NCBI RefSeq assembly: GCF_031755915.1
Contig: NC_083388.1
Coordinates: 16,617,001-16,681,000 of the forward strand
Length of the DNA: 64,000 nucleotides
Reading direction: 5' to 3'
DNA from: Ziziphus jujuba
Taxonomy: Eukaryota; Streptophyta; Magnoliopsida; Rosales; Rhamnaceae
The notes under the pieces were generated by a model that saw only the letters and a list, made by a program, of their open reading frames with translations, did not search any database and was not told where the DNA came from. The translations under genes and the position numbers were made by a program. This document shows positions 47,163 to 60,601 of this stretch, in pieces. Every line of letters begins with the position of its first letter. Positions within the stretch are counted from its first letter, which is position 1.

Positions 47163-50100
47163 ATGGCGTCCGCCAATGCTATTTCCTCTGCATCTATTCT
47201 CTGCTCCCCCAAGCAGGTATTTTAGTGTCATTGTTTTTAGCCCGTTTCTCTGTATGTTTTCCAAGAAATGACGGACAAGAAAATGCAAGTCTTGGGGTGT
47301 TTGAATTTTGGTTGTGTCTGCGCTAGTTTTGGATGTTTACATGCTCTTGTTTTCTGTGTTCATTCATTGGGTTGTTGTCAAATTCTTTCTAAACCCGAAC
47401 TGGGTTGTCTCTGAGACTGAATTGCTCAAGTATTTTGATTAGTTTTCGAATTTTTTGTTTTCTTTTTTTTCGTGTTGTTCTATGTGGGAAATGATGGAAA
47501 ATGCAAAAGGGTTTAGTGTTCGGATGTTCAATTCTGTTCTTCAACATGAGCATTTTGTGGGCTTGTGTTTATGTGTATCTCTGAATTGAAATTTTTACTT
47601 CAAAAATGCGATGGACTTGTCCATATGTTTTTTTTTTTTTTTGTTTTTTTTGGTTCGTTGCGTCTATTTCTGTTTGTCTGTTGATTTTCTTTGTATCATA
47701 ATGTCAACAGAGCTTGACGAGGAGGGTTAATCAACAGAAGAGTAATAGGCTTAACTACAAGCAATCCAGCGGGCGGTTTGTTGTAAGGGCCAATGCAAAG
47801 GATATTGCTTTTGACCAGAACTCGAGAGCCGCACTTCAGAGCGGCATTGATAAGCTTGCCGATGCTGTTGGCCTTACTCTTGGTCCTAGGGGTAACTTTT
47901 GGTTCTAATACAGTATAGCATTTTGTTGTTTGCAAAAGCTTTTCATAATTTCAGCTACTTTTAAGGGTCACGTTTTTATGGTGTGGTTGTTAACTAGCAT
48001 GGTTGTGCGATTTAGACGACTTGGCTTAGACAACCTTTGAATGAGAGCATTTTTTGTATTTAGGAAAGAATATATTAATGGGATGTGATTATATTGGAAA
48101 TCTGATAATTACTGTAGTTAAGTCCATGTCAATTTCCTGGCTAGGTCTTTGGTGTGAATTTGTTCTTTGTGTTTTGAAGGGAGAAATGTCGTCTTGGATG
48201 AATTTGGAAGTCCTAAAGTAGTTAATGATGGAGTAACAATAGCTCGGGCTATTGAGCTGCCTGATCCAATGGAAAATGCTGGTGCAGCTCTCATAAGGGA
48301 GGTTAGCCCTTTTTGGCTGTGATATTTTCCAGTCTTTCTGTTTAAATTCCCTAAGCTTGTCAAAACTATTATAAGTTTGTGAAACCCATTGTTATTCTTT
48401 ATTATTCTTCGTTTAATGTGATGAGTGTTGACTTGTTTCAATCATGGGGTGAAGGTTGCTAGTAAGACAAACGACTCTGCTGGAGATGGGACAACAACTG
48501 CATCAGTTCTTGCAAGGGAAATAATCAAGCTAGGGCTTTTAAGTGTAACTTCTGGTGCAAATCCTGTGTCACTAAAGAGGGGGATTGACAAAACTGTACA
48601 GGGGTTAGTAGAAGAGCTAGAGAAGAAGTCTAGGGCTGTAAAAGGACGCGATGATATCAAAGGTACTGTTGCTTCATAATTTATAAGATAACCACCAAGT
48701 ATTTATCAAGAAATTTTCACTTTCTTGAATTGTTTTCCTTTCACTGCAGCTGTTGCTACCATTTCTGCTGGGAATGATGAACTTATTGGAACTATGATTG
48801 CTGATGCTATTGACAAGGTTGGGCCTGATGGTGTTTTGTCCATCGAGTCATCATCGTCATTTGAGACAACTGTTGCAGTAGAAGAAGGAATGGAGGTGTG
48901 TGTTTATCTAATTATATTGTGAGGTATGTATTTTCATTGCTTTCCCACCAAAAGCATCTGCATAATTTGTCTTCTGGTTCTTTTATGTTTGCAGATTGAC
49001 AGAGGCTATATCTCCCCTCAGTTTGTTACAAACCCTGAGAAATTGATTGCTGAATTTGAAAATGCAAGGGTCTTGGTTACAGATCAGAAGATTTCAGCAA
49101 TCAAGGACATAATTCCCCTGTTAGAGAAGACCACTCAACTGAGAGCTCCTTTGCTCATTGTTGCTGAGGATGTCACTGGAGAAGCTTTGGCAACTCTTGT
49201 TGTCAATAAGTTGCGTGGTATACTTAATGTTGCTGCAATCAAGGCTCCTGGTTTTGGTGAGAGGAGAAAGGCGCTACTCCAAGATATTGCCATTTTGACA
49301 GGTACATAAACCCTGAGTTGATATGTTTTGTTTGTATTTTTTATGATTATATCAGCACACAAATATCCTTAGTTGAGTCTTTTACATTAATGTCAGAAGA
49401 GTAGCCTACATGAATTTCTGCTAGATGTTGGTTGTTTGAGAAAACAAGATAAGTTTTAGGTAAAATAGCATAAGGTCTTCTTTCCTAATTGTTCTCTGTA
49501 AATTTTTTCTTCCTCAAATGATCTGAGCGCCTATCATGTTTGCCGATCTAAGTTGGCTAAACTATCTTTGTAAATCAAGCAGTAAGCACTAGTGCATCTG
49601 GGAGGTTCCATCCATGGTTGGATGCTCATGCAGTTGTGTTTGAAGGTCTTAGTCGAAAAGGCTGTTGCATACCTTTGATATCTTAATCATCTCTGGAATA
49701 TTCAGTGATCTCTGGATATTTAATGAAATAAGTTAATTTGATTTGAAGAGTCAAATGACTGCTCTAGCAACTTTCTTCTTGATACTAACAGGGACAATTG
49801 TTAGGGTAGACATGTAAGTACCTTTAACTTGTATGTGCTCAACATTTCTCCTATTTTTCTAATGTTTTAGGGGCCGAGTTTCAAGCAAGTGATCTGGGTC
49901 TCCTCGTTGAGAACACCTCAGTTGAGCAGCTTGGTTTAGCCAGAAAAGTGACCATCTCCAAGGACTCCACCACCCTTATTGCTGATGCTGCATCAAAAGA
50001 TGAGTTACAAGCTAGGATTGCACAGCTGAAAAAAGAGTTGTTTGAGACAGATTCTGTTTACGATTCTGAGAAACTAGCTGAGAGAATAGCCAAATTGTCA

Positions 50101-50715
50101 GGCGGGGTTGCTGTCATAAAGGTAGGTGCTGCTACTGAGACAGAACTTGAGGACCGTAAGCTTCGCATTGAGGATGCCAAGAATGCTACTTTTGCTGCTA
50201 TTGAGGAAGGGATTGTGCCTGGTGGTGGTACTGCTTTTGTGCATCTCTCTTCTTCTGTCCCTGCAATCAAGGACAGGCTTGAAGATGCAGATGAGCGACT
50301 GGGAGCTGACATAGTTCAGAAGGTAATCACTGCACCTTATTTCCATGTGTCCCTGATGATAAAATCAAATGTTAATTTCTCTGTGTGAAGCTTTTCACTA
50401 AATTATTCCATTTTGTATGTGCAGGCATTGGTGGCACCAGCATCATTAATAGCTCAAAATGCAGGGATTGAAGGCGAAGTGGTGGTGGAGAAAATAAAAG
50501 TGGGTGAATGGGAGGTTGGTTACAATGCAATGACAGACAAGTATGAGAACCTCGTGGAGGCTGGTGTTATTGACCCAGCAAAGGTCACAAGATGTGCCCT
50601 GCAGAATGCAGCTTCAGTTGCTGGAATGGTCTTGACCACTCAAGCCATTGTGGTCGAAAAACCGAAGCCCAAGGCACCTGTAGCTGTTCCCCAGCCAGGA
50701 CAGCTTGTTGTGTGA
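47163..50715 (+). CDS. CPN60B: Chloroplast chaperonin-60 beta subunit (RuBisCO-binding protein beta)
   Basis: Eight exons: 47163-47216, 47711-47891, 48180-48301, 48455-48662, 48750-48895, 48995-49301, 49871-50322 and 50425-50715. All have GT...AG borders and consistent phase, giving 586 residues. The start [11 protein letters not shown] opens a Ser/Arg-rich transit peptide ending near RFVVRANA. The GroEL fold follows: [25 protein letters not shown] (nucleotide pocket with catalytic-type Asp), substrate-binding apical part ([16 protein letters not shown]), [22 protein letters not shown] (second ATP-pocket Asp and Gly triplet) and [24 protein letters not shown]. It assembles with the alpha subunit into the stromal double-ring chaperonin that folds RuBisCO large subunit and other proteins with ATP. 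Length and tail (KPKPKAP) fit the beta type. Intact. Confidence 0.96.
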
Positions 50716-52280
50716 TATTCCTTTGAAAGTTTCTTGCTCGGTTTTATGCTTATCTAACAAACGGAGAGTGGTTCAAATGTGGTGCATTCAGAAGGACAAT
50801 GAATAGTGCTATAGATAGAATTTGGATTGTCTGTATGATTGTGCCCTTTTTGTACGGATTTACAACATCAATATGATTGTTTCTATACAAATATGGTTTA
50901 GCAGTGTGAAATTTCTGAAGGGGTTTGGTTGAAAGTCTGCAAGTAAGTTTCCTATTCCTCGAAAGTGACGCATGTGTTAAATGTTTATAAAGGGCTGGGC
51001 CTTATTAATAGTTCTCTAGGTAGGCCCACCTCGCCCAAGGATTTATAGGATATGGCTCAAAGAAAAAGCTTTGGGGATCACTGTCAACATTCACTTTCTT
51101 TCCTTTCCGTGGGGAGTTGGGGCCGTTCATACGATCCACTTGTTTTTTTTTTTTTTTTTTTTCATATTACCTTTGCAAAGGCATTGAATTATGACAATTC
51201 AAAGGCCACCATAGATATTTGCGTGACCACAACACTTTCAAAAGAGAGTTTGTAGTCACAAGATCAGGAAATCTCCTTTCACTAATAAATTTTTGCCTTA
51301 AATATAATAAAATGTATTTGATAAGATCGAACATTGCAGACATGTTTGGTTTAGTACTTACGACTGAACATCTTAATATAATTCTAAAACACTTCACAAT
51401 TATTTAACTAATGAAAAACCCGACAAAAAACATTGTTGTGTAAACTGATATTTTGGTTGTGCGAAATGACCAAACTCCGTTTCAAAATCCTGAACATAAT
51501 TTTGAAGTGGGCAGGTCCTTAATTGAAAGGAACAGTTGAAAACCCACCGCCTTGCTGGTTTCAATTATGTGATCGGGAACCCAATATGAGCTTTTGCTTC
51601 TTAATTTTAGATGAAAATTGGACTTTGGTTCTGTTAAGAAAGAAAGAAAAAAGAATGTGTACTTTTTTTTTTCTTTTTTGTTTTTTTACCATTATTGTTT
51701 AAGCATTATATTCTCTATAATATTTGTCCTTTTAGAAAATGTCTAGATGGTAGCGATCATTTGTGTTTAATTCCAAATTTTTGGATTCACTTAAGTGCGA
51801 AACTAAGAAAATTTCTGTCCAGAAAAATATATATTTGCTATAATATTTATTAATTTTATCAAACATTATGAACTGAAATAGTTCATATTTTTTAAAAATA
51901 GATTTCTAACCATAGTCTTATAAAACCCATCAAAATTTGTCACATCAAAAACAAAGCTACATTGACGTTATTTATTGAGATTGGCAGGCAACCAACACAA
52001 AACTAATTGCCACTGGGCAATGGGGCCACGAAGGGATTCTATAAGAAGAAGAGGCACGCTGAGGATTTAGGCAGACAGAAAGTAGTTATCAAATTAAAAT
52101 AGAAAAACGACATGACCAATTAATGGTCAACCTACCTATGCCCATTGATAGGTCAGATTCCTTCTCAAAACAAAGGAACATCAACAAATAGATTCTGAGA
52201 TGGAATCTGCTTTCTTTTTTTTCTTCTTCTTATTTATTTATTTATTTATTAAACTCATGTACATAACCACAAACATTCAT
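50716..52280. other. 3' flank of cpn60 beta and intergenic DNA
   Basis: Probable 3' UTR over the first 200 bp or so, then AT-rich DNA with T20 near 51140. No gene seen. Confidence 0.5.
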
Positions 52281-52284
52281 GTCT

Positions 52285-52537
52285 TTATATATATATATAT
52301 ATATATATTTTGTATATATATATATATATTTTAATAACCTTCTATATATGGTTTCATTTTGGTTTTTATTGCCAGCCACCAAATTATTCTTGCTGGCCTA
52401 TTTTGCACATTGAATTAGTAATCCAATTCAACCTGGATTTCTGAGCACCAAATTGTACCAAAAATTAGCAATTTCTTACAAGCAACAAAGCAGACGGTTT
52501 TTTTGACTGAGCTAATAATAGAAATTGGCCTAATTTA

Positions 52538-52571
<34 letters not shown>
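52285..52571. repeat. TA microsatellite group
   Basis: Alternating TA runs at 52285-52309, 52312-52329 and 52540-52571. The YIYIYI frame on minus is an artefact. Confidence 0.9.
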
Positions 52572-52573
<2 letters not shown>

Positions 52574-54824
52574 TCTTTTGGTGTGCTTTTCTGTTTTTTA
52601 TTGTGGATAGGGGATTTGAACTCTAATTGTATTAAGAAACAGGCTATCATTGGGTGAAAGGATTAGAGGTCAAGTTCCTTTAAGGCTGAAAACCATGCAC
52701 AACTTGCGTTTTTACATTTTTCCAAGAAAAAAGTTGAATTAATAATGCCATATATCATAACTACAAGCCACCTCTTTTTTTTTTCCCTCTTTTTTTAAAT
52801 TTTATTTTGGAAAGGAGCATTATTTTGTTTTTATTTTTGCTTATTATTATCTTTTCTATCATTATAACAATTTTTAAACATAAACCAAAAAAACAAAAAA
52901 AAAAAACAAAAAAGGACGAATATCTCAAACCCACATCTATACAAGTAAATATGTGAAGAGTATACTAACAATTTTTTTTTTTTTCCCCTTCCTTCAAACG
53001 GAGATAGGGAAAGGATAAGCATTATAAGTCCAAGGGACCTCTCCATTTTGTAACCATTTTCATCATTAGAATGGAAATTTTAGGCACACCTTACTTGTCG
53101 GGCTGGCGCCCTTGCAAACGTAAATTCTATATCAAAATCAAAGTTGGGAAAAGCATGAGCTTCACGTCTTTCGAGGGTCCCTTACTCTGATAGCTATTCC
53201 AATATCTCTTTAAGGGATCCCATCTTTCAATTTTGGGATTCCATTTCTTTCTATATTACGACAAATATTTTTGTTGTTGGAACTTAAATATGCTGCTTTG
53301 GATAATGAGAAAGCTTAACAGTGAAACTTGCAACCAAATATCAAACAGAAAAAAAAAAAAAAAAAAAATCTAAAAAATCCAAGAACTGTTCGAAGATGAG
53401 TGAATCTGACTACCTAAAAGTGTTATATATATTAACCCTTCGTTTTACCCAAAAAAAAAAAAGTTGAATATATTTTGCTTCCCTCTAATTCCGTATGTAT
53501 ATGGTAGCCCTCTAAAAAAAATTCTTCCAATTGATGCTTATTTAATTTCGAAGTTGATTTAGTGTTAGGATAAGTCTGCTAATGGAACGCTAATATCCAC
53601 AAACATTGTTACCTTTTTCTAACCTCTGTCACACTAGCTGTCGTCCAAAATAATCCAGACCACCTCGACCCTCGATGTTGTTGGAGAAAAAAACCCATTT
53701 GGCACCATCTTTTTCCGGTGACGTTGAGGGGTTGAAGTGGCTTTGATTTTGCAAATTGTTCCCTTTTCAACCCAATGGTGGTAATGATGTGTAAAAAATA
53801 GAGATCGAATAAGGAAAATGATAGTGGTGGGCTCTATGATTTTTTACAAATTTGATAATATGATATATTATACATTATGACAACTTCTCATAATTGAAAG
53901 AAAAAAAATCTTGTAGGACACAACTGAAATTAAAAAGGCAAATAAAAAAAAAAATCTCGAGAAATTAAGTCCCTAGGAATAGTCCAATAGCTACTATTGT
54001 TGAATCTATTCAAATGACCACACCCCAGTTTTTTTTTTTTTTTTTTTTTAAAGCCCTCAAAATTAATTTCTTTTTATCAAAAGATAAATCATAAATCATA
54101 AACCAAATGTGTTTCTCTCTTACTTTCTTTCTTTTTTTCTTTTTTTCCTTTTTTTTTTTTTTTAACCTGCTCGTGTTTAACATTCACTTACAACTCATGT
54201 GCTTAAAATTTGTTGCTTTTTCTGTGAATTTAGAAGATTGACAAACAAAAAAAAAAAAGAAACTAATATTATCTCTTCATTGCCCTCTATTGATATAATG
54301 TGCTGTGCCAATGTGACGTCCATGCTGACATATTGCTTTCGATACCCCAATAGATGGCCAACACCGAAAAGAGAAATTTAGTTGAGTCACATCCCAATGC
54401 TCTCTGTAGAAACATCGGCTACAATTTAACCTACATGCTCACTTCAAAGTTGAGACCCTGCTTCGGATCTTTATTTTATTTTGTTTTTTATTTCCCTCAT
54501 AATTTGTTCCTTCATCATGTGCATGCTAATAACAAAGAATGATAAATCCACTATGCACTAGGAGAGTTGGGTTTCGTATGTTTTAATTCCTTCTTTTGCA
54601 TTTGTCTAATAAAAAGTATACCCTATTAATTCTTCCCTTACATTCTTCCCTTACGTGTAGTTGATCCATTTTACGCCTCGGTGTTTTTGACATGATTTAT
54701 TTTTTAAAATTTAAAATGAAAAATTCAATTTTATAATTATTATTTTATAATTAGAAACAGTAAATTGAGTTATTTCTTAGAGGCTACAAAATTAATTAAA
54801 CAATGGAAGTTAGTTTAGTCTCTT

Positions 54825-54855
<31 letters not shown>

Positions 54856-56410
54856 AAGAAAGAAACATAAAAATAGACACATTAAGAGATAAGAAAAGGA
54901 AGAAAAAGAAAATTATACACATTTAGATTATGAAATGAGCCTAGCTAGCTAGTAATTTGCAAATATATATTTCAGCAGATATATTACCTTTGGTTACAGT
55001 TTGTGTAGAATTATAACCAGTGACATAACGGTTTGTAAGTGACTTTTATTTTTTTTATTTTTGATATTTAATATATGGGATTCAAATTTAAAATTATTTT
55101 CAGAAAAAATATCTTGAGATTTCATAAACAATGGAAGAAAAAAAATGGTAAATCAAGACGTATATTTATGCTTTTCATACACTACTTGTGATGAGAGCAT
55201 GATTATGCTTTAGACCAACTAGCTAAAAAGATTGGTTGATGGCCCAAAATTTAATGCTACAGATTCTCCTATAATTAATTAATGTGGAGGACCACAGTTT
55301 TTAAGCTACATCCGGCTAGCTTAATGACTAGGAAATTCCAGGCTTCCTTCTATAATTAATACTAATATTCCAATAGAATCTGGTACTCAGAATTAACGGC
55401 TCTCTCTCTCTCTCTCTCTCAATATATATACACTAGATTCAAAAACAAAACTAGAGGCAATGCTAGCCCTTCATTGATTTTGGTTGTATATTTTGACTTG
55501 AAGCCTCTTTCAAATTTTGGGGCTTTAAAAAGTTCTTCAATATAATATATATACTTTTTTTCTTGTTCAAAATATGTTTCTAAAAAATGATGGTTTTTCA
55601 ATTTTGCTTTATAGTTTTGGGGAATATATGTTTAAATTATGACGTTCAAGTATAAGAGTTGTTTTCAAATTAGAGACTAATGAGATATTCCAAAATTAAC
55701 GAAGGTGAATCCTCTAGCTTTTCTATAAGGAATAATTATAAATACATAGAGTATTTTTTTCTTTTTCATTATATTACGTCTGAGAATATAAAGAATCATG
55801 TTCTTTTTTCCTTTTCAAATATGTGTCTGTACCGTTCTCTCTTTGCTACCCCAAAATTAATTTTCGTTCTTTGTTTTCTAAAAAGAGACGGAAAACTAAA
55901 GCAAATCCGTTCTTTAATTTCTTTTGAAAGAGCCGCGAATAATGCATTGGTTCATCATTACTTGATTAGTGACTTTGGAACCATGATTTTAGGCAAACCC
56001 AAAATGCCTTTCTTTATAGCCTGGATGTCCTTGTTTCAAGAAGCATATTCTTTGCATTATTTATATAGTTCTTCTTTTATATAGGAAAAATAAATAAATA
56101 AAAAGTGCTATTCTAATATTATGTTCCCTTGTAAATGATCAATCGTACATTTTTTTCTTCAATAATAATAGTAAAGTACCAATTTGTTTATGAATTTTTT
56201 GCATTAATTTTTTCATTTTGCAATGTTATTTCTTTGCTTAGAGATGTCAAAAAGTCTATCAACATCTTTATTAAATGTTCAAATATAATTATTTTAGTAG
56301 TTTATATAAGAATATATTTATCTTTATCCATATTTAAATTATATTTAAATTGATTAAACATAGAATGAGAGGATTATAACCAATTGGATTGTCCCAAGAC
56401 ACATTTATCG
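52572..56410. other. AT-rich intergenic DNA, no supported gene
   Basis: Contains poly(A/T) tracts, a TA run at 54825-54852 and a CT run at 55400-55420. The longest frame, 134 codons at 55680-56084 on plus, is AT-rich, lacks a known domain and has no splice partners. I do not call it a gene. Confidence 0.45.
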
Positions 56411-56414
56411 ATAT

Positions 56415-57080
56415 ATTTTAGTATGTGTTTGAAAGTGCTTTTAAATTAGGATTTGTTTTTAACACATATTTTTCATAGAGCTTTTGTTAAAAAAGATAGC
56501 GGTGAATGTTTGGTTTCACATAATTAAAATATTTTAAAAATTATTTATAGTATTTTGATATTCTAATTAAAGAATTGGTTATTATTTGTTTCCATTGTGC
56601 AGTACTTATTTGGAAAGCATCAATTTTAGTACCTCTCATAAAAACACCTATAATGCTTAATTTTTAATTAAAAAAATAAAAGTACTTCCTACTTTTTAGC
56701 CAAACACTTAGCACGTGTTTATTTTCCTTGGCAGCACTTATTAAAATTCCAAAAACAGTATTAAACATTCTTTGAAGTTATATTAATTGTAATGCATGTT
56801 TGTTAGTGTTTTTAAGCTAAAATAAGTACCAAAAAAATAAAAAAACCTTTGTTACATAATTGGTAAAAAATAAAAAGTGCTTTTTAACATTAAAAATAAT
56901 AATAATAATAGTTATACTAATAATAAGCCTTTTAGGTGCTTCTAAAAGAAGCATCAAGGTTGTGCTTTTCCAAATAAATGCTACAGATTATAAAAATAAT
57001 ATACATTCAATGTATTAATTAAAATATAAAAATGTAAAAAAAAAAATTAAGTGCTTTTTATTGCCTATAGCCAAACATTT
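56415..57080. repeat. MITE-like repeats with GTGTTTG/AAGTGCTTTT ends
   Basis: 'gtgtttgaaagtgcttttaa' near 56426 and 'ctttttagccaaacac' near 56691 are roughly inverted. A second set runs to 'aagtgctttttattgcctatagccaaacat' near 57049. Such ends are common in plant hAT-type MITEs. Two adjoining elements are likely, but boundaries and target duplications are not resolved. Confidence 0.4.
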
Positions 57081-57169
57081 TATTTATTATCAAATCAGGA
57101 TAGTTCAGTTAATAAATCACACACATGCATTTTACCAATTATCAAATGAGATTAGTTCAGTTAATAAAC

Positions 57170-57189
57170 CACACACACACACACACACA
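57170..57189. repeat. AC microsatellite
   Basis: CACACACACACACACACA next to the copia LTR. Confidence 0.9.
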
Positions 57190-57385
57190 TATGTCAAAAC
57201 ATAACATTCTTTTTAATCAATTCCATAAAACTGAGTACAAGATATAGAGATACAAGAAAACTATTTTAGGAAGCTATTCTTTGACTATACAATATTTACA
57301 GCTACAATCATGTTTGACCCTTGAGAAAAGAGATTCCTAAATCTAAGATTTCCATAACTGGCTATTTGCGGGACTCACACCAACA
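57190..57385 (-). mobile_element. Ty1/copia 3' LTR fragment with polypurine tract
   Basis: On minus, CAACTTGAGGGAAAG is followed by TGTTGGTGTGAG, the usual copia polypurine tract and LTR start (edge at 57385). The LTR continues with a CTTGTATCTCTATATCTTG stretch and fades near the AC repeat. The full length is not recoverable here. Confidence 0.65.
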
Positions 57386-57498
57386 CTTTCCCTCAAGTTG
57401 GTGTGTAGGTATCTTTAATACCTAACTTGTCAAATGAGTCATTGAAGTTTTTGCTAGAAACTGCCTTGGTATGAATGTTAGCTAACTAATCTTCAGAT

Positions 57499-58283
57499 TT
57501 AACAAAAGGGAGCTGAATCATCTTCTCTTCCAGGTTCTGTTTGATGAAATCGATATATCCCCACATGCTTGATGCGGTCGTGTTGAATTGGATTATCAGA
57601 TATGTCGATAGCAGCTTTGTTATCACAGAATAAATTCATTGCAGAGTTAAGAGGAAAACTGACCTCTGATAGCAGACCTCTAAGCCAAGGAAGCTCACAT
57701 AATCCTTTCACCATGCCTCGGAACTCAACTTCAGTGCTGGACAATGCTACCACCTTTCTTTTTACTCCTCCATGTAACTAAGTTTCCTCCCACAAATGTA
57801 AAGTAGCCTGAAGTAGACTTTCTATCCAAGATATTCTCAGCCCAGTTTGCATCCATGTACCCTTCAATATTTAGATGAGCATTCTTGGAGAACATCAGTC
57901 CTCTTCCTAGTGATGATTTTAGATAGTAGAAAATTCGAATTATGGCACCCATATGGTCTTCACTTGGATTATGCATAAATTGGCTTACCACATTTACGGC
58001 GTAAGCAATATCTGGATGAGTGTGAGAAAGTAAATGAGCTTCCCCACTAGTCTCTGATACCTCACCTTATCGGCTGGTACCTAATCTAAATATTCTCCAA
58101 GCCTATGGTTCTGCACAATCAGCATATCTATCGGTTTAAACTCTAGTAATCCCAGTTCCATCAATAAGTCTGGTATGTATTTCCGTTAAGAAAGGAATAT
58201 GCTTTTTCATGACCTCGCCACCCCTATTCCCAAAAAATACTTAAGCCCTTCCAAGTTCTTTATTTCAAATTCAATAGAAAATT
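57499..58283 (-). pseudogene. Ty1/copia reverse transcriptase end and RNase H remnant
   Basis: Read high to low: the RT end (KNLEGLKYFLGIGVARS, KYIPDLLMELGLLEFKP), then HNPSEDHMGAIIRIFYYLKSSLGRGLMF, YMDANWAENILDRKSTSGYFTF and, after a frame break near 57740, STEVEFRGMVKGLCELPWLRGLL and FCDNKAAIDISDNPIQHDRIKH. These are standard copia RNase H motifs (Asp and Glu of the active site). The copy is frameshifted and cut at 58283, where family-B element C has inserted in the opposite direction. Confidence 0.85.
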
Positions 58284-59417
58284 TGACGCGAATCCTCCTA
58301 AACTCGCACAATCGACAACCCTCTGGGTGCTAACCCGATACGGATGAAGATCGGATCAATCATTAGGACTCAAACTAAGAGATTTAAGGACAACCTGGCT
58401 GCCTTTATACAGGGAGTAATTAATTCTCAAAAGGGCTTGTCAATACCCGAAGATACAAGACCTGTTTTAAGCATCTAAGTGGTAGAGGTCGATACGGACC
58501 CATGTAGCTGTTTTCGTGCAAATATGGACTTTGGGTAGTAAGAAGTGGTTTCAACACTTCATGGATTCAATACATATCCCTAAGAGGTCATGGAATCATG
58601 TCAAATTAGCTTCAAAGGCAATCAAACAGGTGGTGTGCGCATAGGAGGAAGTTTGGCCCGTTTTACTGTATTTTGTTGCTGACTTTATTATATTTCGTTG
58701 AGTTGGTATTTTCTCTTTGATCCAAGCAAGGGCAACGTGTGGTACTCAATGATAGTCCTATTTGACATTCTACAAGGCATATGAAGGCTGATTTGGAGCT
58801 TAATTTGATCAAGATTGATCAAAAACAGCTTAGTCATAAAGATAGTTATTTAGTTTCCTGATTTTATTTTAATTTTTTGTTTCAGAAAATTAGTCTTTTA
58901 GTTGGTTTTTATTTATTTATTTGCTGGACAAATAAGTTTAGGAAAGTTATTATTTTACTATTTTCATTGTAAATTAGTTAATTCCTAATTAAAAATAAGA
59001 AATTAATTAATCAAAATAGATTTAGGAAAGTAAGTGAAATTTTGGTCACACTTTATGTTTCCTAATTAATGTTGGCTGAAATTCAGCCTTTGTTTTTAGG
59101 GTTTATTTTATTCTTTCCTAGCCTATTTAAGGGCTTATTTTTTAGGAAGAACACACCTTTAATAATATTGAGAAATTATTTTGTGAGAAAAAAAATTTTT
59201 TGTTCTCTTTGAACACCTAAAATACCATTAGAGAGTGAGTATTTTAGTTTTGGCTTATCAATAGGATATCCATCACCTATTGTAGCGTCTTCATTATAAT
59301 AAGGTTTCTAATCATAGGTTGGCTAGGTGTTAAGGTTTTTTCATAAGAACTTGAACATAATTGAGACCGGGCTAATATAATACAGGTTTAGGAGTAGGTC
59401 GTCCTAGGTTCGTATTA
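58284..59417 (+). repeat. Element C 5' LTR
   Basis: 1,134 bp, starts TGACGCGAATCC and ends CGTATTA, relative to TGATGTGAATCC...CGTATCA in L2. Codons for the polyprotein tail (TQTKRFKDNLAAFIQ-like) lie at about 58365-58425. A TATTTAAGG TATA-like box is near 59123. Confidence 0.88.
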
Positions 59418-59432
59418 TTTGGTATCAGAGCC
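59418..59432 (+). promoter_or_regulatory. Element C PBS
   Basis: TTTGGTATCAGAGCC, initiator-Met tRNA type, directly at the LTR edge. Confidence 0.92.
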
Positions 59433-60601
59433 AGATTTTTGTTTAGGTTTGATCTACATTTATTTGCTTTATTTTTTTTTGTGTTAATCTGCAATTTTAG
59501 CATTAAGTTAAGGTTGCATCCATCTCATACACATTCAGCATCTTAAAAAAAAAAAAAAAATTATTCCTAGTCAAATTAGGTTTTCTTTGTTTTACTGTAT
59601 TTTTGCTTCCTAGTTTATTCGTTGTCTTTCATTATTGTTCTTGGTAATTTAGTTCATTACTGATTTTTCTTTGCTGTTTTTTGTCTTAATTGTTTAAACG
59701 GATTCAGACATTCAAAAAAAAAAAAGAGTGGTTTGCGGAATAAAAAAAAATAAAAAATTACAAAGTTTGGAAGTTGAATTTTGGTGGTCATGGGTTTGTT
59801 GAGTTTTTGGTGTTGGAATTGCAATTTGATTGTTGATTCTTACTACTTCAGTTGAGTTGATATTCTGTGAAAAAAAAAAAAAAAAAAAGAAGAAAGGCCG
59901 AATTAAAAAATAAAAATAAAATAAAAAACAAAAGAGGTCGGTTTTGTTGAATTTCGTGTTGAAATTTGCTTGTTGGAAATTTCTTTGAACTGCTGAGTTG
60001 TTGACTATTTATTCAATATTTGGAGTTGCTAGAGATTTATTTTTACTACTGGATATTTGAATTTTGGATGCTAAAATTATTTGGATTAAAATGAGTTAAA
60101 GGATTTGATACAAAAACTTGAATTACAAAGAACAACAACCAATAACTATCTTATATTTTTGTTCAATTTGTTTCTTGTTTGTATTTGAATTTCTTTTTCT
60201 AAATTTTATTCTTGAATTCTTAATTTCTTACCATCTGGTCCAGTTCTTATTAATTCCAAAATTTCCTTTGTTAAATTACCTTTGTTTTTTTTTTTTGTTT
60301 GCTTAAAAAAGCCGAGAAATTAGGTGTTTAAAAATTCATTCGGTATTACTTGCTTTTCACTACTGTTTTGTTGATAAGTTTAATTAAAATATACTTGTAA
60401 TCTAATTGTTATTAGTGGGTGTTTTAATTAGAACTTTGAGTTAATTCTTTGAGCAGAAAAAGGCAAGAAAGTGTGAGCTTAAAAGAGAGTCAAAGCCAAA
60501 ACTAGTGTGCAGACGCAAGTGTTGAGACCTTGTTTGAGTGAAACAAGTAAGGCAGTGAATTTTGTGAAGTCCAATTTTATTTTTGTGTTATTCATACTAA
60601 C
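59433..60601 (+). mobile_element. Element C leader
   Basis: Non-coding, with poly(A) tracts near 59545-59562 and 59870-59888; collinear with the minus-strand leaders of the block. Confidence 0.8.

Noticed and set aside
46847..47326. 159-codon plus frame overlapping the cpn60 beta start
   Set aside because: It crosses the cpn60 start and splice donor in another frame, has no domain, and the cpn60 exons account for the DNA.
47163..50715. cpn60 beta as a processed pseudogene or organelle transfer
   Set aside because: Seven introns with proper borders, transit peptide and full reading frame show a normal nuclear gene.
55680..56084. 134-codon plus frame
   Set aside because: AT-driven composition, many Phe/Tyr/Ile, no domain, no splice partners.
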